Origin: Pseudanabaena frigida
GTDB lineage: Bacteria; Cyanobacteriota; Cyanobacteriia; Pseudanabaenales; Pseudanabaenaceae
Assembly: GCA_003242085.1 (NCBI GenBank)
Contig: QBML01000041.1
Coordinates: 1-63,605, forward strand
Reading direction: 5' to 3'
Length of the DNA stretch: 63,605 nucleotides
Shown: piece by piece, positions 52,733-61,312 of the stretch
Position numbering within the stretch: position 1 is the first letter of the stretch
Layout of the letters: each line of letters begins with the position of its first letter
Program-made: the position numbers and the translations under genes
Notes under the pieces: generated by a model
Told to the model about the DNA's origin: nothing
Seen by the model: the letters and a program-made list of their open reading frames with translations, nothing else
Database searches by the model: none

Positions 52733-54214
52733 ATGAATAAGTTTCCCTGTCTTATTAATGTAACTTTCTTACTTGCCCTAATTGCGCCATCAACCGCTTG
52801 GGCGCAGAGCGCTCCCGCTCCCCAAAAAATAGTATTTGTCTCACCACAAGGCTCAGATACAGTTGGTGCAGGCACACAAACACAAGCTTTTCGGACAATT
52901 ACCGCCGCGATCGCTGCCAATCCCCAAGAAGGAACCGTCTTTCAATTAGGAGCTGGCACTTATAGCGCCACAACTGGTGAAAGCTTCCCAATTCGTCTTC
53001 CTAAGGGCGCAGTTTTACGCGGTAATCCTAGTGCTAATGGAACTAATGTCATCATTAATGGTGGCGGTCGTTTTGTCAGTTCCACCTTTGCCAGCCAGAA
53101 TATTGCGATCGTGGCTGCTAATAACTCCCGTATCGAAGGAGTGACAGTCTCCAATAACAATCCACGCGGTTATGGACTGTGGCTAGAGTCTAGCCGTAAT
53201 GTCGTCATTACCAATAATAATTTTATTCGCAATACCCATGATGGCATCTTCCTCACAGGTAGTGCTAACGCCTATATTGGTAACAATCTCTTCACGGGCA
53301 ATACAGGCAGTGGCATCTCCGCTCTTGGTACAAGTACAGGCGAGATTCGCGATAACAAGTTTGAGAATACAGGCTTTGGACTGTCGATTGGGCAACAATC
53401 TCAGGTCGTTTTAGCGAACAATAATATCTCGCGAAATGTTGATGGCATCGTAATTTCTAACACGGCTCAGCCAACACTGAGAGGCAATGCGATCGTTGAC
53501 AATCAACGCAACGGTCTAGTCGTTCTAAGCAGTTCCAATGGCTCACCGCGCCCCGATCTTGGCACAACTAGTTCGCAGGGAAATAATAACTTCAGTAACA
53601 ATCGCGAATTCGATATTAACAATGCCACAACTATTCCTCTCGCGGCTGTGGGCAATCAAATCAACCGATCGCGTGTTAAAGGACTAGTCGATCTCACCGC
53701 ATCGCGTTCTCCAATTACCAGTCCAATTTCTTCTATTCCTACACAACTTCCATCTATTCCAGCGCCATCGGCAAATAATGGAAGTGCAATTCCCGTTCAA
53801 CCCTCGGTAAGCCCTAAACCAACTACTATATTTGTCCCCGCTAAGCCCCCTAGCCAGTCCTTACCCAGTCCTGTTGTTTCCACAAATCCTAGTGCTAACA
53901 ACACTTCACCAACGACAATTACGATTGAGCGTGAATATAGCAACCCAAGTCTTCCTCCTCGCGTTGCAGCGTTGCCACCCTCTACAATCGACCCCACCAC
54001 AGGTAAACCATTTCAATATCGCGTAATTGTTTCTAATACCTCAACAGTAGTTACCCAAAAGGTAAAAACAATTGTTCCCGATGCATTCCGCCTATCCCGT
54101 AGTGGTAGAACGATGCTACAGGTTGGAGCCTATAGCGATCGCCCCGCCGCCAATGAGTTAATTCAAAAGTTAGCCCAATCAGGTTTAAGTGCAGAAATTA
54201 TTCCATTTCAATAA
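52733..54214 (+). CDS. Secreted DUF1565 beta-helix protein with SPOR-like C-terminus
   Basis: 493 residues. Signal peptide about 1-24 (ends AWAQ). Residues about 30-300 form a right-handed beta-helix (DUF1565/NosD type): QGSDTVGAGTQTQAFRTITAAI, then repeated NNNF and NNLF turns (NNFIRNTHDGIFLTGSANAYIGNN). A Pro/Ser-rich linker (about 300-400) follows, then a C-terminal SPOR-like segment (about 440-493; MLQVGAYSDRPAANELIQKLAQSGLSAEIIPF), which binds denuded peptidoglycan. Envelope protein, function unknown. A hairpin terminator lies between it and rnz. Confidence 0.88.
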   Translation: MNKFPCLINVTFLLALIAPSTAWAQSAPAPQKIVFVSPQGSDTVGAGTQTQAFRTITAAIAANPQEGTVFQLGAGTYSATTGESFPIRLPKGAVLRGNPSANGTNVIINGGGRFVSSTFASQNIAIVAANNSRIEGVTVSNNNPRGYGLWLESSRNVVITNNNFIRNTHDGIFLTGSANAYIGNNLFTGNTGSGISALGTSTGEIRDNKFENTGFGLSIGQQSQVVLANNNISRNVDGIVISNTAQPTLRGNAIVDNQRNGLVVLSSSNGSPRPDLGTTSSQGNNNFSNNREFDINNATTIPLAAVGNQINRSRVKGLVDLTASRSPITSPISSIPTQLPSIPAPSANNGSAIPVQPSVSPKPTTIFVPAKPPSQSLPSPVVSTNPSANNTSPTTITIEREYSNPSLPPRVAALPPSTIDPTTGKPFQYRVIVSNTSTVVTQKVKTIVPDAFRLSRSGRTMLQVGAYSDRPAANELIQKLAQSGLSAEIIPFQ

Positions 54215-54219
54215 ATCTG

Positions 54220-54262
54220 AAACAAAGTAGAGGTAGTGCTTCGCACTACCTCTACTTTGTTT
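54220..54262. terminator. Bidirectional terminator between the DUF1565 gene and rnz
   Basis: AAACAAAGTAGAGGTAGTGC (54220-54239) and GCACTACCTCTACTTTGTTT (54243-54262), loop TTC, form a perfect 20-bp stem. Its right arm overlaps the rnz stop region, so it serves the convergent pair. It also fits the general shape of the hairpin families. Confidence 0.7.
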
Positions 54263-55196
54263 ATACATGGGTTGGAGAAATCTCGTAGGTCATGAAATCA
54301 TAAGCAGGAATGGTATTTGCAAAAATCATTCTGGCTTCATTAACGAGGTCTTCTAACAAAATCGGATTGCCTGGGGCATAACGCGGACTAAAATGCGTCA
54401 TGATTAACTGCTTCACATTAGCTAAGAGCGCTACCTGTGCTGCCATCGTACTGGTGGAATGTAAGCGCTGAAATGCCATATCCGAATCTTTATGAGCAAA
54501 GGTTGACTCATGGATCAGTACATCCGCATCCTGAGCTAGCTCCACAGCACTATCACAAAAAATCGTATCCGTACAATAGGCAATCTTGCGCCCAATCTGC
54601 GGCGCACCACAAAACTCTCTCCCATCAATCTTGCGTCCATCGTTCAGCGTCACCACTTTTCCCTGCTTTAGTTCGCCAAAAATTGGTCCAGGAGGAATAT
54701 TCATGGCGATCGCCTTATCAACATCAAATTTACCAGCGCGATCGCGTTCTACTAGCCGATAACCGTGAGCCGTCACCTTATGTTTGAGCGGAGCTGCCAT
54801 CATATAAAATTCAGCATCCTCGCATACTAGTCCAGCTTTGACCCGATGCACCTTGATCGAATAGGAAAGTCGCGTCTCGCTGTAGCGCAAACAAGCGTCA
54901 AGGTACTCACCAAGACCAGATGGCCCATAAATATCGATATGACTGACATTACCCGCCATTCCACAACTTGCTAGCAAACCTGGCAGACCAAAAATGTGAT
55001 CCCCATGCATATGGGTGACAAAGATCTTTGTGATTTGGCTAATTTTTACATCACTTCGCAGCAATTGGTGTTGTGTTGCCTCGCCACAATCGAGCAGCCA
55101 AACTTCGGCGCGTTGAGGTAATCGCACTGCCACACTAGACACATTGCGTCCGCGTGTAGGAACACCCGAACTAGTACCGAGAAAAGTGATTTGCAT
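54261..55196 (-). CDS. rnz: Ribonuclease Z
   Basis: 311 residues. The metallo-beta-lactamase fold motif THMHGDHIFGLPGL (HxHxDH) is intact, with LDCGEATQHQLL before it and later TDTIFCDS and HESTFAHKD histidines. tRNase Z removes the 3' trailer of tRNA precursors. Length is normal. It is 2 bp downstream of the OmpA-like gene and probably in its operon. Confidence 0.95.
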   Translation of the reverse strand: MQITFLGTSSGVPTRGRNVSSVAVRLPQRAEVWLLDCGEATQHQLLRSDVKISQITKIFVTHMHGDHIFGLPGLLASCGMAGNVSHIDIYGPSGLGEYLDACLRYSETRLSYSIKVHRVKAGLVCEDAEFYMMAAPLKHKVTAHGYRLVERDRAGKFDVDKAIAMNIPPGPIFGELKQGKVVTLNDGRKIDGREFCGAPQIGRKIAYCTDTIFCDSAVELAQDADVLIHESTFAHKDSDMAFQRLHSTSTMAAQVALLANVKQLIMTHFSPRYAPGNPILLEDLVNEARMIFANTIPAYDFMTYEISPTHV

Positions 55197-55198
55197 AT

Positions 55199-55759
55199 CT
55201 AGTCGTCTACAAAAATCTCGATGCGGCGGTTACTTTTACCATTATTGTCACTAGCACTATTAGCTAAAGGCCGACTAGAACCATAGCCAATCACCGTCCA
55301 ATAATAAGTTTGTTCACCGCGCAGCCTTGCCAAATACTCCTTCACCGCAGAAGCTCGCAAGTAGGAAAGAGTTAGCGCATCGCCTGTACTACTCAAATCC
55401 ATATGTCCATTAATCCGCACCCGTTTACCCTTCGTCAATGGCAATTGCGCTGCCACTTCATCTAGCAACCGAAAACTTTCAGGTCGAATGCTTGCTTTAT
55501 CTACATCAAATAAAGCGTCGGATAGGAGTGTAAACTGCTGCTTTTTGTAGTTTAAAAAGTTAAATGAGGGTTGCCAAACTAAATCTGGACGCACGAAGGC
55601 AACTAACAAGCCGATCCCCATACCCGCGATCGCGCTGACGCTCAAAATTGCGCCATGAACTATAAAAGTCAAAGCACGATTCTCGATCGGACTAGAGTTA
55701 CCAGATGGCTTGCCCGACGATTTATCTATTGATTTATCTGGAGTGGGTAAATTTTCCAC
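55199..55759 (-). CDS. OmpA-family peptidoglycan-binding protein
   Basis: 186 residues from GTG 55759. A Ser/Asn-rich cytosolic start, one transmembrane helix (about 30-52; LTFIVHGAILSVSAIAGMGIGLL), and a C-terminal OmpA-like domain (about 75-186) with DVDKASIRPESFRLL, RVRINGHMD and SNRRIEIFVDD. The NRRI end with Arg-Arg is the usual diaminopimelate contact region. It ties the inner membrane to peptidoglycan. The start is GTG and the ribosome site is weak, so an internal start is possible. Rnz follows after 2 bp. Confidence 0.88.
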   Translation of the reverse strand: MENLPTPDKSIDKSSGKPSGNSSPIENRALTFIVHGAILSVSAIAGMGIGLLVAFVRPDLVWQPSFNFLNYKKQQFTLLSDALFDVDKASIRPESFRLLDEVAAQLPLTKGKRVRINGHMDLSSTGDALTLSYLRASAVKEYLARLRGEQTYYWTVIGYGSSRPLANSASDNNGKSNRRIEIFVDD

Positions 55760-55846
55760 TACAACTACACAAGCTCCTCGATCTCAATCACTATAGCGAT
55801 TTCTGAAAGTTTGTTGATTTTTGGTACGGCGCAAAACGCCATACTA

Positions 55847-56056
55847 TTACTTTTTCTTAGCTTTAGAGCTTACAGTCGTATCGATCGGTTCTAACTCATT
55901 AGCACGAAATGAAACAATCTTTTCCCAGTTACCACCACCAAAAATTACCGCAACTCGACCATCAGTCACCCGTTGCACTTGTCCTTGAAATCCATAATAA
56001 GTATCGCCTTCATTCACAACCCGCACTGCTGAACCTGGAAAAATGATTGGTTGCAT
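55847..56056 (-). CDS. ndhS: NDH-1 subunit NdhS
   Basis: 69 residues with the SH3-like NdhS pattern: [51 protein letters not shown]. In cyanobacteria NdhS forms the ferredoxin docking site of the photosynthetic NDH-1 complex. The basic tail (SSKAKKK) fits a surface subunit. It lies divergent from, and 750 bp from, the ndhHAIGE operon, separated by a small unknown gene. AAGGAG is about 12 bp upstream of the ATG. Confidence 0.93.
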   Translation of the reverse strand: MQPIIFPGSAVRVVNEGDTYYGFQGQVQRVTDGRVAVIFGGGNWEKIVSFRANELEPIDTTVSSKAKKK

Positions 56057-56174
56057 ATTTCTTGAAACTCCTTGCTGTGGTTTTGACTAGGTTTATTCTA
56101 TATCCTTTGACGATCTGCCCCTATTGCTTTTTCTAATGATTACCAATTGTCTTAAATAAACTACGCGCATGAGT

Positions 56175-56432
56175 TTACATAATTTCTTCGGCTAAAAGCT
56201 TTCCTTTAACCCGTTCGTATTCATCTTCTAGAAACCACTCTTGAGCTGCTTGATAGGTTGAGTGAGAGACAACCAGTTTGTAGTCTGCGGCAGGATTAAA
56301 AACATTACATCTACCATCACGATCGCCGACAAGCATCAAAATTTTTGGTGGAAAAGGGACTGGATCGACCCAAAGTTCGATAAATTTCCAAGTCTTAGTC
56401 TGTTTTTCGAGGTCTGGTACGAGGGATTGCAT
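56175..56432 (-). CDS. Small conserved-looking protein of unknown function
   Basis: 85 residues from the ATG at 56432, which has AGGTG 8 bp upstream; a GTG at 56441 adds three residues. Text: QSLVPDLEKQTKTWKFIELWVDPVPFPPKILMLVGDRDGRCNVFNPAADYKLV, then SHSTYQAAQEWFLEDEYERV. Composition is globular, without signal peptide or membrane segment. I do not recognise the family. It lies between ndhS and ndhH on the ndhS strand. Confidence 0.7.
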   Translation of the reverse strand: MQSLVPDLEKQTKTWKFIELWVDPVPFPPKILMLVGDRDGRCNVFNPAADYKLVVSHSTYQAAQEWFLEDEYERVKGKLLAEEIM

Positions 56433-56803
56433 GATACTCACCTGTATATTTTAGGACTTTGATCTCACTGTGGTATCGTTACAAGCATCATAATTTTTAA
56501 TCAATGATTTTTTATTAAAGAATAGATAAAAATCTATAACATCAATAAAAAAACTAAAGTGAAAATCAGCTTATAGCTACTTTTTAACACATATTCCCAC
56601 CCCAACATGGCGATATACTGATAACCATCAAGGTATATCTACTTAAACAACATAACTAATAGAGTCATTTGCTAAAGCAAACGCTCAAGTAGTGACTTAA
56701 AATAACAAACGTTTGGGATGTGCTGCCATATCCTAAATAACTAGCAAAAACTAGACTACTAGCCAAAGCAACAGTTTACAGAGTAAAGAGGCGATCGCAA
56801 ATC
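56433..56803. promoter_or_regulatory. Leader/promoter region upstream of ndhH
   Basis: 371 AT-rich bp between divergent genes. A small hairpin (TTTGC-TAAA-GCAAA) is near 56668-56681. No gene or well-supported operator was seen; promoter position is not assigned. Confidence 0.4.
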
Positions 56804-57985
56804 ATGGTGATGATTGAAACCAAAGCCGAACGCATGGTCATAAATATGGGACCTCACCACCCATCCATGCACGGTGTTCTCAGACTTATCGTCACGCTGG
56901 ACGGCGAAAACGTAGTCGATTGCGAGCCAGTATTGGGCTACTTGCATCGCTCAATGGAAAAAATCGCCGAAAATCGCACGATTATCCAATATTTGCCCTA
57001 CGTGACCCGATGGGATTACCTCGCGACCATGTTCACTGAGGCAATCACCGTCAATGCCCCCGAAAAACTAGCGAACGTGCCAGTCCCCCGACGCGCTAGC
57101 TACATTCGGATGATCATGTTAGAACTGAGCCGTATCGCCTCTCACCTACTGTGGCTCGGCACATTCGTCGCCGATATCGGCGCACAAACACCATTTTTCT
57201 ACGTCTTCCGCGAACGGGAAATGATCTATGACCTGTTTGAGGCAGCCACAGGGATGCGGATGATGCATAACTATTTCCGCATCGGGGGAGTAGCTGCGGA
57301 TTTACCTTACGGCTGGATTGAAAAATGCGAAGACTTTTGCAATTACTTCAGCCCTGTTATTGATGAATACGAAAAATTAATTACTAATAATCCCATCTTC
57401 CGCAAGCGTGTTGAAGGTTTGGGTACAATCACCCGCGATGAAGCGATTAACTGGGGTCTATCGGGGCCAATGTTACGCGGTTCGGGCGTAAAGCTCGATT
57501 TGCGGAAAGTCGATCATTATGAACTCTACGATGAACTCGATTGGGATGTGCAATGGGACAATGGCGGTGACTGTCTTGCCCGCTATCTCGTACGCGTAAA
57601 AGAAATGCGCGAATCCACGAAAATGGTGCTGCAATGTCTCAAGCAAATTCCTGGCGGTTCCTTTGAAAACCTTGAAGCCCAGAGAGTTTTAGCAGGACCT
57701 AAGAGCGAATGGACTTCAATGGACTATCAGTTCATCAGCAAAAAACCATCACCCACTTTCAAGGTTGCGTCAGGTGAACATTATGTCCGCGTTGAAGCGC
57801 CAAAAGGTGAACTGGGTGTTTATATCATCGGCGAAGATAGCGTCTTCCCTTGGCGTTTCAAGATTCGTCCACCAGGATTTATCAATTTACAAATCTTGCC
57901 AGAACTGGTGCGCGGTATGAAACTTGCCGACATCATGGCAATCCTTGGAAGTGTGGACATTATTATGGGTGAGGTCGATCGCTAA
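56804..57985 (+). CDS. ndhH: NDH-1 subunit NdhH
   Basis: 393 residues, normal length. [37 protein letters not shown] and the C-terminal [26 protein letters not shown] are diagnostic. NdhH is the 49-kDa-type subunit of the hydrophilic arm at the quinone site. The stop TAA overlaps the ATG of ndhA by one base, so translation is coupled. Confidence 0.97.
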   Translation: MVMIETKAERMVINMGPHHPSMHGVLRLIVTLDGENVVDCEPVLGYLHRSMEKIAENRTIIQYLPYVTRWDYLATMFTEAITVNAPEKLANVPVPRRASYIRMIMLELSRIASHLLWLGTFVADIGAQTPFFYVFREREMIYDLFEAATGMRMMHNYFRIGGVAADLPYGWIEKCEDFCNYFSPVIDEYEKLITNNPIFRKRVEGLGTITRDEAINWGLSGPMLRGSGVKLDLRKVDHYELYDELDWDVQWDNGGDCLARYLVRVKEMRESTKMVLQCLKQIPGGSFENLEAQRVLAGPKSEWTSMDYQFISKKPSPTFKVASGEHYVRVEAPKGELGVYIIGEDSVFPWRFKIRPPGFINLQILPELVRGMKLADIMAILGSVDIIMGEVDR

Positions 57986-59103
57986 TGTACGGTGGAATTG
58001 ATTTACAACGATCTTTAATTGAAATCCTGACTGGGTTGGGCTTACCCGCCGATGTCGCGAAAGTAATTTGGATGTTATTGCCAATGGCAGTAATGGTTTT
58101 AGGTGTAACCGTAGGCGCACTTGTCTGCACATGGCTAGAGCGTAAAATCTCTGCTGCCGCCCAACAACGGATTGGTCCTGAATATGCTGGGCCATTTGGT
58201 TTACTCATCCCCCTTGCCGACGTTGGCAAGCTCTTAATTAAGCAAGGTACTATCCCCGCAAAAGCCGATCCTTTGCTGTACACGATCGGCCCAGCCCTAG
58301 TATTTACATCTGTTTTCCTGTGCTATTTAGTCATTCCCTTTGGTCAAAATCTGATCATCTCTGACATTGGTACGGGCGTATTCTTTATCATTGCGATTTC
58401 CAGCGTTGCCCCAATTGGCTTACTGATGGCAGGTTATTCTTCCAACAATAAGTACTCGCTTCTTGGTGGTTTACGCGCCGCTGCACAGTCGATTAGCTAC
58501 GAAATTCCGCTAGCTTTAGCTGTACTAGCTGTAGCCCTCATGACCAATGGACTAAGCACCATTGATATTGTCAATCAGCAAGCTGAGTACGGCATTCTCT
58601 CTTGGAATATTTGGCGGCAACCAATTGGCTTTGTGATCTTTATCATCGCTGCTCTAGCTGAATGCGAGCGCTTGCCCTTTGACTTGCCTGAAGCAGAAGA
58701 AGAACTAGTCGCAGGTTATCAAACCGAATATTCGGGCATCAGATTTGCCTTCTTCTATGGTGGTTCCTACGCTAACCTCTTGCTGGCAGGTTTGCTAGCC
58801 TCAATTCTCTACCTTGGTGGATGGGAGTTGCCTTTTCCTATCGATAGGATTAGCGGCGCTCTTGGTATTGAAGCAAACACGGCTTGGTGGCAAGTCTTGG
58901 CTGCATTTATTGGTTTGACTGCAACTCTAGTCAAAACCTATGCCTTTATCTTCTTTGCGATTCTCTTGCGTTGGACTGTACCCCGCGTGCGGATCGACCA
59001 ATTGCTAGATCTGGGCTGGAAGTTCTTGTTGCCAATTGGACTAGCTAATCTTTTAATTACTGCCGCTTTGAAGTTGTCTTTTCCCTTTGCTTTTGGCGGA
59101 TAA
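57985..59103 (+). CDS. ndhA: NDH-1 subunit NdhA
   Basis: 372 residues, eight predicted helices. [21 protein letters not shown], the E-rich loop [27 protein letters not shown] and [13 protein letters not shown] are conserved ND1-type motifs near the quinone site. It begins in the ndhH stop codon. Membrane arm subunit next to NdhH. The 85 bp after the stop contain a small hairpin near 59119-59141. Confidence 0.97.
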   Translation: MYGGIDLQRSLIEILTGLGLPADVAKVIWMLLPMAVMVLGVTVGALVCTWLERKISAAAQQRIGPEYAGPFGLLIPLADVGKLLIKQGTIPAKADPLLYTIGPALVFTSVFLCYLVIPFGQNLIISDIGTGVFFIIAISSVAPIGLLMAGYSSNNKYSLLGGLRAAAQSISYEIPLALAVLAVALMTNGLSTIDIVNQQAEYGILSWNIWRQPIGFVIFIIAALAECERLPFDLPEAEEELVAGYQTEYSGIRFAFFYGGSYANLLLAGLLASILYLGGWELPFPIDRISGALGIEANTAWWQVLAAFIGLTATLVKTYAFIFFAILLRWTVPRVRIDQLLDLGWKFLLPIGLANLLITAALKLSFPFAFGG

Positions 59104-59118
59104 GCCCCCATGCCTAAC

Positions 59119-59141
59119 TCCTCTCCCTCTGGGAGGGGGTA
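59119..59141. repeat. Small hairpin in the ndhA-ndhI gap
   Basis: CTCCTCTCCCTCTGGGAGGG with flanking bases folds as a short stem. Similar CTCCTCTCCCTCTGG text appears widely in cyanobacterial intergenic DNA (from memory). It may be a repeat relic rather than a regulator. Confidence 0.45.
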
Positions 59142-59188
59142 ACAAGATTTTTGAATTTAAAGCAGAAACTTAAAACCCAATAACCAAA

Positions 59189-59779
59189 ATGCTGAAATTC
59201 CTCAATAAAGTTGGTGAATACACCAAAGATGCCGTGCAAGCTGCCAAGTATATCGGGCAAGGTATGTCAGTAACTTTTGACCACATGCGTCGCCGTCCGA
59301 TTACGGTGCAATATCCTTACGAAAAGTTGATTCCTTCGGAGCGGTTTCGCGGGCGCATCCACTTTGAGTTTGATAAGTGTATTTCCTGCGAAGTTTGCGT
59401 GCGCGTATGTCCGATTAACTTACCCGTAGTCGATTGGACATTTAACTCAGAAATCAAGAAAAAGGAACTTAAGAGTTACAGCATTGACTTTGGAGTATGT
59501 ATTTTCTGTGGTAACTGCGTTGAATATTGCCCCACTAATGCATTATCGATGACCGAAGAATATGACCTTTCCACCTTCGATCGCCACGAACTAAACTTTG
59601 ATAGCGTTGCGCTTGGACGGATGCCGACTAAAGTAACTGACGATCCTTTTGTGACACCGATTCGCGAATTAGCTTATTTGCCCAAGGGTGTAATTGAAGG
59701 TCATGAAGTCCCACACACTGCAAAGCGTGCTGGTTTACGTCCCGAAGAGATTGCTGAAGCCGCATCTGAGAATAAATAA
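59189..59779 (+). CDS. ndhI: NDH-1 subunit NdhI
   Basis: 196 residues. Two 4Fe-4S motifs: [20 protein letters not shown] and [22 protein letters not shown]. It passes electrons from ferredoxin-side clusters toward the quinone site. Positions and length match cyanobacterial NdhI. Intact, 13 bp before ndhG. Confidence 0.97.
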   Translation: MLKFLNKVGEYTKDAVQAAKYIGQGMSVTFDHMRRRPITVQYPYEKLIPSERFRGRIHFEFDKCISCEVCVRVCPINLPVVDWTFNSEIKKKELKSYSIDFGVCIFCGNCVEYCPTNALSMTEEYDLSTFDRHELNFDSVALGRMPTKVTDDPFVTPIRELAYLPKGVIEGHEVPHTAKRAGLRPEEIAEAASENK

Positions 59780-59792
59780 CAGGCAAAAATTT

Positions 59793-60407
59793 ATGATTAA
59801 CAATATTGGTTTAGGTAATGGTTCACAAACCGTATCCTTAATTGTTTTGACTGCAATGCTCATAGCTTCAGCAATGGGAGTGGTACTGTTACAAAACATC
59901 GTCTATGCAGCGTTTTTGCTCGGTGCAACTTTTATTAGTGTGGCAGGGCTATATCTATTGCTCAATGCTGATTTTGTAGCGGCAGCTCAGGTCTTGATTT
60001 ATGTAGGTGCGGTCAATATTTTGATTCTGTTTGCGATCATGCTGGTAAACAAACGCCAAGATTACCAAGATGTCAAATATGGAGCTTTGCGAAGTGTGGT
60101 CACTGGTGTTGTTTGCTTGGGCTTGTTTGCTCTATTGGCAGTCACCGCAACTTCAACAAGTTGGGCGATTACCCCTACGATCGCTAAGCTTCCCTCGACA
60201 ATGGTAGTTATTGGTCAGCATTTCTTTAGCGATTATCTACTGCCCTTTGAGCTGGCATCGATTTTGTTGCTGGTTGCGCTAATTGGTGCGATCGTACTTG
60301 CCCGTCGTGAGTTTATCCCCGATGTCGTAAAAGTTGGTCAAGTACCATCTGAAGACTCTTTAGAGTTATTAGAAAAACCCAAAGAGCAACTTGTTGCCTC
60401 TAAATAG
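59793..60407 (+). CDS. ndhG: NDH-1 subunit NdhG
   Basis: I choose the ATG at 59793 (204 residues); an upstream in-frame start inside ndhI is not needed. ND6-type protein: five helices, with GATFISVAGLYLLLNADFVAAAQVLIYVGAVNILILFAIMLV as the conserved core. The tail (PSEDSLELLEKPKEQLVASK) is hydrophilic. Operon position between ndhI and ndhE is standard. Confidence 0.95.
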   Translation: MINNIGLGNGSQTVSLIVLTAMLIASAMGVVLLQNIVYAAFLLGATFISVAGLYLLLNADFVAAAQVLIYVGAVNILILFAIMLVNKRQDYQDVKYGALRSVVTGVVCLGLFALLAVTATSTSWAITPTIAKLPSTMVVIGQHFFSDYLLPFELASILLLVALIGAIVLARREFIPDVVKVGQVPSEDSLELLEKPKEQLVASK

Positions 60408-60440
60408 AGTTTAAATCCTGACTTGGGTAGGATTTAAACT
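60408..60440. repeat. Hairpin between ndhG and ndhE
   Basis: AGTTTAAATCCT (60408-60419) and AGGATTTAAACT (60429-60440) form a perfect 12-bp stem just after ndhG. It may tune expression of ndhE or protect the upstream mRNA end. Confidence 0.6.
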
Positions 60441-60470
60441 TCGCAGGTAAATTAAATTGATAGTAAAGAT

Positions 60471-60776
60471 ATGTCTTTAGAACCTTTTTTGATTATTGCC
60501 GCCGCACTCTTTTGCATTGGCATCTATGGCTTAATTACAAGTCGTAACGCGGTACGTGTATTAATGTCCGTGGAGTTAATGCTAAATGCCGTCAATTTGA
60601 ATCTGATGGCTTTCTCTAATTTTCTTGATTCCGCTAGCATTCGCGGTCAAGTATTCACAATTTTCGTAATCTCGATCGCTGCCGCCGAAGCTGCCGTTGG
60701 TCTGGCGATCGTGCTGTCGATCTACCGCAGTCGCGATACTGTGGATATGGAGCAATTTAACTTACTTCGCTGGTAA
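60471..60776 (+). CDS. ndhE: NDH-1 subunit NdhE
   Basis: 101 residues. ND4L-type: three helices with [26 protein letters not shown] and the conserved Glu in the first helices (SVELML), then [31 protein letters not shown]. Normal length. Last gene of the ndhHAIGE cluster. A stem-loop follows. Confidence 0.97.
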   Translation: MSLEPFLIIAAALFCIGIYGLITSRNAVRVLMSVELMLNAVNLNLMAFSNFLDSASIRGQVFTIFVISIAAAEAAVGLAIVLSIYRSRDTVDMEQFNLLRW

Positions 60777-60784
60777 AAAATCAT

Positions 60785-60823
60785 CAAAGATGGAGAGGAT
60801 GCTTTGCACACTCTCCATCTTTG
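60785..60823 (+). terminator. Hairpin after ndhE
   Basis: CAAAGATGGAGAG (60785-60797) and CTCTCCATCTTTG (60811-60823) form a perfect stem 8 bp after the ndhE stop. No T tract. An apparent TTG start of the next gene lies inside its loop, so a later start is preferred for that gene. Confidence 0.6.
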
Positions 60824-60860
60824 GATATGTATTCCGACGGTTTCTTGGTTAGCAAAAAAT

Positions 60861-61310
60861 ATGCAAGATTTTTTACAACAACTTTTAGCAAAACTTGTTG
60901 AGCCTCGCAGTTTGAGATTTCTACTTGTAGGTATCCTTAGTGCGATCGCCAATGTTTTAATTCTGGTTGTTCTAATTGATTTTTGGCACTGGGATACAAT
61001 GTTTTGGCGATCGCTTGCCAATATCGTTGCTACTGAAATTTGCTTACTAATTTGTTTCTTTGCCTATCGCCAATTTGTGTGGCAAATACCAGATTTTGAA
61101 TGGCAAACGGTGTTACGGAATGAATTGCCAACCTATCACCTATCGATTGCTTCGGTAATTGCAATTCGTTCTTTTCTGCTATTTCCTGTTATGGATTGGA
61201 TGGGGATCGATCCTGTTGTAAATACTGTAATTGGGGTGGGGACTGGCGCAGTTTTAACTTATACCTTGAGTGATAAATTTATATTTACCGCCAAGATACC
61301 TATTTCCTAA
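60861..61310 (+). CDS. GtrA-family membrane protein
   Basis: 149 residues from ATG 60861 (a TTG at 60804 lies in the ndhE terminator). Four helices: VEPRSLRFLLVGILSAIANVLILVVLIDF, LANIVATEICLLICFFAYRQFVW, and the last with VVNTVIGVGTGAVLTYTLSDKFIF. GtrA proteins are thought to flip or carry polyprenyl-linked sugars (family knowledge). Two bases separate it from the fusion glycosyltransferase gene, so they are co-expressed. Confidence 0.88.
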   Translation: MQDFLQQLLAKLVEPRSLRFLLVGILSAIANVLILVVLIDFWHWDTMFWRSLANIVATEICLLICFFAYRQFVWQIPDFEWQTVLRNELPTYHLSIASVIAIRSFLLFPVMDWMGIDPVVNTVIGVGTGAVLTYTLSDKFIFTAKIPIS

Positions 61311-61312
61311 GA

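Noticed and set aside
60804-60860. TTG start of the GtrA gene
   Set aside because: It lies in the hairpin after ndhE, and the added residues (HTLHLWICIPT..) are just hairpin sequence; ATG 60861 is preferred.
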